Positions 1-6,143 of a DNA stretch of 6,326 nucleotides are shown here, one piece after another (the first letter of the stretch is position 1; the number at the start of each line of letters is the position of its first letter). Both the position numbers and the translations under genes were made by a program. Source of the DNA: Flavobacteriales bacterium (GTDB lineage Bacteria > Bacteroidota > Bacteroidia > Flavobacteriales_D > Parvicellaceae); the NCBI GenBank assembly GCA_026993705.1, contig JALWSJ010000182.1, positions 1 to 6,326 of the forward strand, written 5' to 3'. Under the pieces are notes generated by a model. It did not search any database. It was not told the origin of the DNA and saw only the letters and a list, made by a program, of their open reading frames with translations.

Positions 1-812
1 AAAATACCCAAAGCCACAAAAGATAAAAACAAAAGAAACTCAAAGACCGATGCATTGATATGATTTTGATAAAAAACACGTCTTAACAATTTTTTATCGT
101 AGTGCTTTATGTTTCTTGCCAACTTAACTTCAAAAGGCGTATGTAAATAAGTAACCACTCTTATTTTCTTCCTTTTATTCAAACGCGAAAACCACTTTGT
201 CTTTTTATGCAAGGTCGATTCCTTTGTCCCTTTTTTTATTTTCCGATTAAAATAAGCCTCATCCTTACCACTGATTTTGTAGATGTTTTTATTGAAACGA
301 ATAAAATAAATAGAAGAAGCAATAATGAATAAAATGATACCCAAGCTAAAGCCAACTAAATTCAATATGGCATGAAAAGGAGCAAACAATTCTTCCTGCA
401 CCTGAAACCTATATGACGCAAACAAAAAGAACAAAACAAACCCAACAGGAATAACAATATTGTTATAGCAAAACTTAATAAAAGGACGGTTAAACGTTGC
501 TAAAAAAGAAAATTCAGAGGCAAACAAGATATAACTGTAAATATTAAACGCCGTAATAAACCCTCCCACAGCAACGCCCAAAATCACAAAAGAAACAAAA
601 TCAATACTTCCTAAATATTCAGGTGACAAAAACAAAAACGGAATCCCGTATTTTTTCCCCAAAGCTCTACCAACGTACAAAAACAAAATGCCCCAAAGCC
701 CCAACACAACTTGATTCCTCTTCAAATGCAAGAAAAACAACTGAAGCGGAAAAAAGTACCACACCTTTCTAAACAAAGAAGGTTGCACCGATATCTTTTT
801 TTGTACATCCAT
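1..812 (-). CDS. N-terminal part of a multi-pass membrane protein, possibly patatin-like phospholipase family (partial, runs off left edge)
   Basis: An ATG at 812-810 opens a frame of 270 codons with no stop before the window edge. The protein starts MDVQKKISVQPSLFRKVWYF. Hydrophobic stretches at about residues 34-48, 72-97, 115-132 and 143-170 look like membrane segments. A strongly basic loop follows (about 172-250, rich in Lys/Arg), and another hydrophobic run begins at about 256. The order of segments and motifs such as KYGIPFLFLSPEYLG, NRPFIKFCYNN and HYDKKLLRRVFYQNHINAS resemble, from memory, the N-terminal region of roughly 750-900-residue flavobacterial proteins annotated as patatin-like phospholipases. 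The catalytic patatin domain (GXSXG Ser and DG/A Asp) would lie outside the window, so that function is unproven. No ATG lies upstream in this frame near the start. A weak purine run (AAGAGAG) precedes the ATG. The gene follows the repeat element, with 57 bases between. Confidence 0.88.
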   Translation of the reverse strand, partial: MDVQKKISVQPSLFRKVWYFFPLQLFFLHLKRNQVVLGLWGILFLYVGRALGKKYGIPFLFLSPEYLGSIDFVSFVILGVAVGGFITAFNIYSYILFASEFSFLATFNRPFIKFCYNNIVIPVGFVLFFLFASYRFQVQEELFAPFHAILNLVGFSLGIILFIIASSIYFIRFNKNIYKISGKDEAYFNRKIKKGTKESTLHKKTKWFSRLNKRKKIRVVTYLHTPFEVKLARNIKHYDKKLLRRVFYQNHINASVFEFLLFLSFVALGI

Positions 813-869
813 AACTCTCTTACAAGATAAGAAAAACAGATAAAAAACACCAATAATTATACGAATATT

Positions 870-1022
870 TTGGGCGTTCCCCTTTTTTACAAAAACAACA
901 TATCGCTCACGCTCAACGTTTGTTTTCATAAAAAAGGGTCGGGCTATCACTACTCGCTTTTTTTGCTTGCAAACAGCAAGCAAGCAAAAAAGAGCTCAAA
1001 CACGCCGTTCTATCCCTAACGC
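870..1022 (-). repeat. Left copy of the boxed hairpin element (minus-strand sense)
   Basis: Read on the minus strand the order is GCGTTAGGGATA (1022-1011), hairpin 1, GATAGCCCGACC (948-937), hairpin 2, GGGAACGCCCAA (881-870). Hairpin 1 pairs 959-970 with 980-991, twelve perfect pairs (TTTTTTGCTTGC arm) with a 9-base loop. Hairpin 2 pairs 880-898 with 920-938. Its only two internal imperfections (890/928 and 891/927) are G-T/U pairs on the minus strand and A-C mismatches on the plus strand, which favours the minus strand as the folded one. The sequences between the boxes are unrelated to those in the right copy. Function is unknown: candidates are a REP-like element, a structured RNA, or an mRNA-stabilising 3' or 5' structure. 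Confidence 0.75.
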
Positions 1023-1170
1023 AGTTAAGATAAGTGCAAAGAAAATGGAATTTAATGTTCTTTGATGATGAATATTTTCTTTGCATAGCCCTAGCTATGG
1101 AAATAAAATATGAAGAAATATAAGAACACTAAAAACATTTTATTGTGCTTAGATTAACTGTGTTAGGGAT
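1012..1170. repeat. Long imperfect palindrome 1
   Basis: The left arm begins ATCCCTAACGCAGTTAAG and the right arm ends CTTAGATTAACTGTGTTAGGGAT. The arms can be paired along almost their whole length with about one-base gaps, converging on a perfect inverted repeat CATAGC (1084-1089), CCTA loop, GCTATG (1094-1099). The total is 159 bases. The outer 20 or so bases and the innermost bases pair best; the middle has more mismatches. The left arm begins inside the third box of the left boxed copy. Confidence 0.8.
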
Positions 1171-1175
1171 TCCAA

Positions 1176-1238
1176 CTAACGTAAAAATAAAATACTGATA
1201 ATCAAATAATTATAAAATAGCTGGTATTTTTACGTTAG
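1176..1238. repeat. Central palindrome 2
   Basis: CTAACGTAAAAATA (1176-1189) is the exact reverse complement of TATTTTTACGTTAG (1225-1238). The 35 bases between are very AT-rich, with further partial self-complementarity (ATAAT near 1198 against ATTAT near 1208). Its centre (1207) is within about 4 bases of the mirror centre of the whole 870-1536 element (1203). A short hairpin, ACTGT...ACAGT, follows at about 1251-1265 between this palindrome and the next. Confidence 0.85.
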
Positions 1239-1274
1239 CTCAAAAACTCAACTGTTTTTCACAGTCGCTTAATG

Positions 1275-1405
1275 ATCCCTAACGTGTGTAAAAAGAGCGG
1301 TAAGAAAATGAGTTTTAGTTTCTTTAAACGATGAAAAAATTTTATTCATCGCCTAAGAAAACTAAAATTTACTTTCTCTTCGCTTATTCCATCCGCGTTA
1401 GGGAT
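1275..1405. repeat. Long imperfect palindrome 3
   Basis: The 61-base arms 1275-1335 and 1345-1405 align without gaps. By eye 44 of 61 positions pair canonically and 14 of the 17 differences are transitions. The loop-proximal stem CGATGAA (1329-1335) / TTCATCG (1345-1351) is perfect, as are the outer ten bases ATCCCTAACG/CGTTAGGGAT. The transitions split evenly between the strands (7 and 7), so unlike the flanking hairpins this palindrome gives no hint of a favoured strand. Its arms look related to those of palindrome 1 (shared AGAAAATG, TTTAGTTTCTTT-like and GATGAA blocks). Confidence 0.85.
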
Positions 1406-1536
1406 AGGAGTGGCATCCTTTTGCCCTCCCTCCTTTTGGAGGGTAAAAGATATAACGGATAGCCCGACCATTACGGTGTTAAAAAGTGGTGTAGTGCAAC
1501 GAAACTGCTTCTTAATGCTGTAATGGGAACGTCCAA
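1395..1536 (+). repeat. Right copy of the boxed hairpin element (plus-strand sense)
   Basis: Read on the plus strand the order is GCGTTAGGGATA (1395-1406), hairpin 1, GATAGCCCGACC (1458-1469), hairpin 2, GGGAACGTCCAA (1525-1536). Hairpin 1 pairs 1418-1429 (CTTTTGCCCTCC) with 1438-1449 (GGAGGGTAAAAG), with one G-U pair at 1423/1444 and an 8-base loop. Hairpin 2 pairs 1470-1489 with 1505-1524, extended by CC/GG (1468-1469 with 1525-1526). It has five G-U pairs and a single A-C mismatch (1483/1511) on the plus strand; on the minus strand those G-U pairs would be A-C mismatches. The final box ends 6 bases from the stop codon of the surface-protein gene, so the leftward mRNA of that gene would carry the complement of this copy. 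Confidence 0.75.
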
Positions 1537-1542
1537 ATTATT

Positions 1543-4500
1543 TTAACGAATGACATTTACATGCCCTATTAGTTTTCTGTTTTTCTCAAAGTGATCTGAA
1601 TACTTGACTTTCCAAATGTAAGCATCTTGTTGAACAATATTTCCTCGGTATTTTCCATCCCAACAGGTATTCAAATCGTGTGTTTCAAACAATAACTGCC
1701 CCCAACGGTCAAATATCTGCAATGTGAAATCGGTTATTTCCGCTCCTTTGGTTACGAAATAATCGTTATATCCGTCGCCATTGGGACTGAAGGCATTGGG
1801 AATATACAAAGCTCCGTTTACATAATAGGTTACTGTATCGTAATTTTCACATCCATTGGTATCCACCGCCATTAGCACGAAATTACTTGAAAGTTCGGGG
1901 GTAAATTCAGGGGTAAGACAATTGTAACAAGACAAATCAACGCCGTCTGAGTACCACCAAACGCTATCGGTATAAGCCACTCCATTAAGATTTACCGGCA
2001 CTCCGAAATAGACGTTTTTATCTGCTCCAGCATAGACATAAGGTAAATCGTAGATAGAAACGGTTACTTCTAAATATTTTGTGCAACCTACCGTATTTTT
2101 GCATTCTACGGTATAAGTTGTATTGCTCTCGGGCATTGCCATTGTAATATTGCTGTCCGGATTGGACAATGTTGCGGGTGGTGTCCATTGGTAATAATCG
2201 GCATTAGATACCCACAACAGAGCTGTATCATGTGGACAAATTGAAGTATCATTAACAATTGTAGGATATACGTCTGTTACGTCTATTCTCATTGAATCTT
2301 TTACGGTACCACAGGCATTTATAAAATCAACATTCAGCGTTATACTTTGCGTTGGATAGGCTAATGGCGTATAAGAAGATACCGAAGACAACACACTATC
2401 GGGACTCCATAGAATATAAGCTCCTCCGCTTACTGTTAGCTGAATGGTATCTCCGGCACAAATTAAAGTATCGTTGGGTAAAACGGGTTGTGGAATTGTT
2501 GTAATTACGGTTACGGTTGTCGTGTCTTTTAACAAGCATCCGTTAGATGTAGTTATATTTACGATATAATCTGTTGTGGAATTAGGGGTTACGGACGGTG
2601 TTGCGGTGTTTTCTCCGGTCATTCCCGTGGTTGGTTGCCACGTGTATTGCACACCTCCGGTTGACCATAGTTGGATGCTCATTCCTATACAGACAGTAGA
2701 ATCAGGAATTATATCAATGTTTTCGTCATAGACTTGAACGGTTATTTGTCCTTCTCCTTGTCCGCAAATATTGGTGGTTGCAACATGAAATATTGTTGTT
2801 TCATCAGGTGATGCCACTACTGTTGCACTTGTCGGATTATCGACAAATTGGCTTGGTGTCCACAAGTAGGTATCGGCTCCGGTTGCTTGTAAGGTTACAC
2901 TTGTCCCCGGACAAATAATTGTATCGTTTGGCATCTCGGGGAAAGCATCTATAATTTCTATTGCAACAGAATCGGTTGAAAATCCGCATACATTATAAAA
3001 ATTAGCATAGATTGTTGTATTCTGCTCAGGAAAAGCATCAGGTGTGTAGCTATTGGCACTGCTCAAATCGGTACTAGGATACCAATGTATAGAATCTCCC
3101 CCTTGTGCATAAAGTTGTATCGTATCTCCAATGCAGATGGTTGTGTCATTTGATAAAACAGGTGTTGGTACATCCGGCACAATAGTAACCTGAACAGAAT
3201 CTCGAATGATACAACCATGAATTGTTGTTATATCGACAAAATAATAAGCATCAGATGTTGGAGTAACCGTAGGTGTTTGAGAGGTTGGGTTAGCCATATC
3301 GGGACTTGATACCCAAGAATAATTAGTTCCTCCATATGCCATCAACTGAACGGATGTTCCCAAACAAATGGTTGTGTCGGGCATAGCATTGACCGCATCA
3401 TCGTAAACATGAATGGTAATTTGTGCCGTGTCAGCTCCACAACTATCTGTGGTAACCACTTGATACGTTGTTGTTACAGGTGGTGAAGCAGTGGGATGAG
3501 AAATATTGGGATTATCCAAATAATCAGGGGGCGACCATTGGTAAGTTACTCCACCGCTTGCTGACAATTGAATAGATGCTCTGGGGCAAATAGTATCGGT
3601 TTGTGTAACCATTGCGTTATTTAGCATAAATACATCAATTTCTAAAAAAGCCGTATCGGGGTCTAAACACCCTGTGGTATCCATTACAATCAATTCAATT
3701 TGATAGTGTCCGGTATCGGCAAAGGTGTGTGCAGGTTCAAAGTCTGTTGATGTTGTGCCATCACCAAAATCCCAATGGTAAGCGTTTCCACCGGTTGAAT
3801 TGTTATTAAAAGTATAAGAACTTGGCAGACAAACAAAAGGTTGAGGAATACTAATGGTCGGGGTTATGTTTGCCAAATCAAACTTAAATGCTCCTAGATT
3901 ACAGTTTGAACTGTTGTTTGTGTTAGACCACGCTCCGGGGGTGGTAGGAAAATCAGAATGTCCTCCACAACCTGCACATACAGCTTGATACACTTTTCCG
4001 CTTTTATCGAAACGGCTGGTTCCTCCATCTACGTGTTCATGGCTTAAACTTCCGCCGAAATAGGTAGCATATAATAAGTTCTGTGCATCTTGATTTAACA
4101 CCATCAAATAAAAATCGTTATCATCCGTCGTACTTTGGAAAGTCGGTGAGGTAATTGGTAAACCTGTCGTTGTACTATGAGTTGCCAACGCTCCTAACTG
4201 TGTCAAAGTATTGGTAAATCCTCCCCAACCCGAAATATAAATTTGATTACATTCACTTACCATAAAAGCACTAATGGCTATATCAACTTCTCCAGAACCT
4301 GTTCCTAAAGTAGTTGTCATTAGAGTAGTAGAAAGAGTGTTATCTAATTTATGCAAGAATTGACCGCTATTCGGGTTGTTGTATGTATTCAGTGAAATTG
4401 GATATGTTCCTGTAGTTTGCCCAACCAGAAAAATATCATTGTTATTATCCGACTGCACAAAAAAGCACTGGTCGTATTCGTTTGTTCCAATAAAAGAGGA

Positions 4501-6102
4501 AGCCGCTAAATTCCCCACGGGTGTATATTTTACGACAAAGCCATCAGAAACTCCTCCTTGATAAGATGTATGTAATGCTCCTGCCGTTGTCGGAAAATCA
4601 GAACTTTTTGTACCTCCTGTCGCAAAAACATCTCCATTGGCATCCGGTTGTATGGAATAAGCACAATCATAATCAGAGCCACCCAAATAAGTTGACCACA
4701 ATAAGTTTGATAAATTGTTATCCAACTTAAACAGACAGGCATCCAATCCACCACCTCCATAGGTAGTTTGAGGTGCACTTACAACAGGAAAATCGGTAGA
4801 TGCTGTAGTAGAAGCTACATAAATATCTCCTGCATTATCAACGATAATTTCTCCTCTGAAAGCATCTCCGTAATTATAGTGCAATTCAGAATTTCGATTT
4901 ATACCGTCGTTTCCGGTTCCTCCGATAAATGTAGAACCCATTAAGGCTGTTCCCGTGGGATTAAATTTTGTTACGACAATGTCGCAACCATTTGCATATT
5001 GAAAACCATAACCATATCCCAAACTTAAAGGAGGACCTCCATTATAGATATTGTCGTAAGATGCGACTAAAGTCGGATAATCAGACGATCCACCTGTTCC
5101 TAATATATACAGTTGATTATTATCATTTACGACCAAACTATGAGGAATTTCATTGTCAGAACCTCCAATATAGGTAGAATATAGAAGTGTTGTACCATCG
5201 GAAGAAAATTTAGTGATTCCCATATCAATATTTCCTCCTGAAAAAGTTGTTTGAAACGCTCCAATTGTTGTAGGATAACCAAAACCGAATACCGTTCCTC
5301 CTACATACATGTTTCCTTGTAAATCATAGGTTGCCGTACAACCGAAGTTACTGGCGGTAGAACCGGTATAAGTAGCAAATGAAAGTACAGGGTCAATGGT
5401 TAGTTGTTTTGTTGAATCATATTCCCCCAATTGGAATGATAATTTGTTACCCTGCAAAATATACTTGCAATCAATCTTAATTTTTTTTCCTCCTATTTCT
5501 TGATAAGCATAAGGGCTTTGTTCGACCAATGTTCCGTATCCACTCTCCATAAACAAATGACCGTTTTTTATTTGCATTTGTTCCATACCTTCGTACTCCA
5601 ATACAATTTGTTGTGGATTGGCATTCGGCTTTACTATGAAATCATATTTGACCTGACCATAAAAGCCATAATATTTTAAATCTATTTCGTCGTAAATATT
5701 CTTGTAACAAATGGAAGAAAAATCATGTGCTCCTGAAACCCAATTATTGGGATTATTCCCTAAATAATAATTTTTATAATCGTTTGATTTGCCTTCCGTT
5801 GTTATTTTTACATCAGGCAAAGCATTTAGAACATGAACACGATAAGCATGTCCTTTAATGGGCGTTGTATTGGGTTTTAGACCATGATATATATCTGAAA
5901 TTAAGTCTCTGCTGTAGAGATTATAAGTAATACTGCTATCTTCTAAAAAGATTTCTCCATCGTTAATTTCAACTTTGTAGCGTACAACTTCGTTGAATTG
6001 CCCTAGATTTTCGGTAAATCTCAATGCAGAATGACCACCCTGCCCCCAAACGGTAAAAGCAGAAAACAAAACACAAAACAGATATGTAATATTCTTAATC
6101 AA
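1543..6102 (-). CDS. Large T9SS-secreted surface protein: SBBP repeats, PKD, seven Ig-like modules, gliding-motility C-terminal domain
   Basis: A 1519-residue secreted protein, expected at the cell surface or released. Residues 1-20 are a signal peptide (basic start, hydrophobic core, cut near WGQ). Residues about 27-238 match the N-terminal domain often seen before SBBP repeats (FTENLGQFN, LTIDPVLSFATYTG; probably DUF7948). Residues 241-741 hold beta-propeller-like SBBP repeats, with recurring STYIGGSD, DFPTT and YGGG motifs, ending in CAGCGGHSDFPTTPGAWS. Residues 750-826 form a PKD domain (WDFGDG at 777-782). Residues 829-1352 are seven Ig-like modules. Residues 1432-1519 form the CHU_C/TIGR04131-type sorting domain (IPNAFSPNGDGYND, IFDRWGQLLFE, CWDGKYRG, DAYIWKVKY). 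This domain type directs substrates through the type IX secretion system. The substrate or ligand is unknown; adhesion or matrix roles are inference, and no catalytic motif is visible. The start is TTG (6102-6100): no ATG or GTG lies between it and the upstream in-frame stop at 6159-6157, and it sits directly before the signal peptide. The stop is TAA at 1545-1543. Confidence 0.95.
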   Translation of the reverse strand: MIKNITYLFCVLFSAFTVWGQGGHSALRFTENLGQFNEVVRYKVEINDGEIFLEDSSITYNLYSRDLISDIYHGLKPNTTPIKGHAYRVHVLNALPDVKITTEGKSNDYKNYYLGNNPNNWVSGAHDFSSICYKNIYDEIDLKYYGFYGQVKYDFIVKPNANPQQIVLEYEGMEQMQIKNGHLFMESGYGTLVEQSPYAYQEIGGKKIKIDCKYILQGNKLSFQLGEYDSTKQLTIDPVLSFATYTGSTASNFGCTATYDLQGNMYVGGTVFGFGYPTTIGAFQTTFSGGNIDMGITKFSSDGTTLLYSTYIGGSDNEIPHSLVVNDNNQLYILGTGGSSDYPTLVASYDNIYNGGPPLSLGYGYGFQYANGCDIVVTKFNPTGTALMGSTFIGGTGNDGINRNSELHYNYGDAFRGEIIVDNAGDIYVASTTASTDFPVVSAPQTTYGGGGLDACLFKLDNNLSNLLWSTYLGGSDYDCAYSIQPDANGDVFATGGTKSSDFPTTAGALHTSYQGGVSDGFVVKYTPVGNLAASSFIGTNEYDQCFFVQSDNNNDIFLVGQTTGTYPISLNTYNNPNSGQFLHKLDNTLSTTLMTTTLGTGSGEVDIAISAFMVSECNQIYISGWGGFTNTLTQLGALATHSTTTGLPITSPTFQSTTDDNDFYLMVLNQDAQNLLYATYFGGSLSHEHVDGGTSRFDKSGKVYQAVCAGCGGHSDFPTTPGAWSNTNNSSNCNLGAFKFDLANITPTISIPQPFVCLPSSYTFNNNSTGGNAYHWDFGDGTTSTDFEPAHTFADTGHYQIELIVMDTTGCLDPDTAFLEIDVFMLNNAMVTQTDTICPRASIQLSASGGVTYQWSPPDYLDNPNISHPTASPPVTTTYQVVTTDSCGADTAQITIHVYDDAVNAMPDTTICLGTSVQLMAYGGTNYSWVSSPDMANPTSQTPTVTPTSDAYYFVDITTIHGCIIRDSVQVTIVPDVPTPVLSNDTTICIGDTIQLYAQGGDSIHWYPSTDLSSANSYTPDAFPEQNTTIYANFYNVCGFSTDSVAIEIIDAFPEMPNDTIICPGTSVTLQATGADTYLWTPSQFVDNPTSATVVASPDETTIFHVATTNICGQGEGQITVQVYDENIDIIPDSTVCIGMSIQLWSTGGVQYTWQPTTGMTGENTATPSVTPNSTTDYIVNITTSNGCLLKDTTTVTVITTIPQPVLPNDTLICAGDTIQLTVSGGAYILWSPDSVLSSVSSYTPLAYPTQSITLNVDFINACGTVKDSMRIDVTDVYPTIVNDTSICPHDTALLWVSNADYYQWTPPATLSNPDSNITMAMPESNTTYTVECKNTVGCTKYLEVTVSIYDLPYVYAGADKNVYFGVPVNLNGVAYTDSVWWYSDGVDLSCYNCLTPEFTPELSSNFVLMAVDTNGCENYDTVTYYVNGALYIPNAFSPNGDGYNDYFVTKGAEITDFTLQIFDRWGQLLFETHDLNTCWDGKYRGNIVQQDAYIWKVKYSDHFEKNRKLIGHVNVIR
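2047..3618 (-). repeat. Coding higher-order repeat: three-module Ig-like block, period 225 residues
   Basis: Within the surface-protein gene, residues 829-1053 and 1054-1278 are two copies of a three-module block, followed by one module (1279-1352) that starts a third copy. The landmark cysteines are C839, C913 and C990 in block one, C1064, C1138 and C1215 in block two, and C1289 in the partial third. Each is exactly 225 residues (675 bp) from its counterpart. Module class 1 carries ICP and a W-x-P-P-like motif, class 2 has ICxG plus a GC about 50 residues on, and class 3 has NDTxICxGDTIQL and SSxxSYTP. By eye the blocks are roughly 40-50% identical with no gaps. This indicates an old internal duplication of a three-domain unit rather than independent one-domain additions. 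Confidence 0.85.
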
Positions 6103-6143
6103 GTTGTCGGCAAAAAAATATATTAAACTAGTTAAAATAACTT

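Larger units (their letters stand above)
870..1536. repeat. 667-bp mirror-symmetric composite repeat element
   Basis: This fills almost all of the 730-base gap between the two main genes and contains no credible ORF. Its ends are TTGGGCGTTCCC (870-881) and GGGAACGTCCAA (1525-1536), inverted copies with one mismatch. A second box, GGTCGGGCTATC (937-948), is matched exactly by GATAGCCCGACC (1458-1469). A third, TATCCCTAACGC (1011-1022), is matched exactly by GCGTTAGGGATA (1395-1406). Boxes one and two are placed symmetrically to the base: paired coordinates sum to 2406 in both cases. The sequences between the boxes differ between the halves, but each can fold on itself. Three palindromes fill the middle, and the central one (centre about 1207) sits at the mirror centre. 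No transposase gene and no clear target-site duplication were seen. The block order resembles REP-like intergenic repeats I recall from other Flavobacteriia, which I cannot check here. A MITE-like element is the main alternative. Confidence 0.85.

Noticed and set aside
823..853. Bacteroidota-type promoter before the membrane-protein gene (TTGGTG at 853-848, TATCTTG at 829-823, minus strand)
   Set aside because: The -7 box lacks one T of the TAnnTTTG consensus and the match is within chance for AT-rich DNA, so it is not listed as a feature.
955..996. Rho-independent terminator at the T-rich hairpin (959-991)
   Set aside because: The stem is strong, but the T and A runs are inside the stem and no separate U-run follows on either strand. 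It sits where the variable hairpin 1 of the boxed element belongs.
870..1536. CRISPR array
   Set aside because: The repeats are inverted and palindromic rather than direct, spacing is irregular, and no cas gene is present.
861..1548. Target-site duplication flanking the 870-1536 element
   Set aside because: The bases just outside the two ends (left ...ACGAATATT, right ATTATTTTAACG...) do not form a clear direct repeat, so recent transposition is not supported.
4376..5177. Short plus-strand open frames (4376-4561, 4521-4730, 4968-5177) and a minus-strand frame at 4530-4778
   Set aside because: All lie inside the 1519-codon surface-protein gene in other frames. Their products have no recognisable motif, and they overlap clear SBBP-repeat coding sequence.
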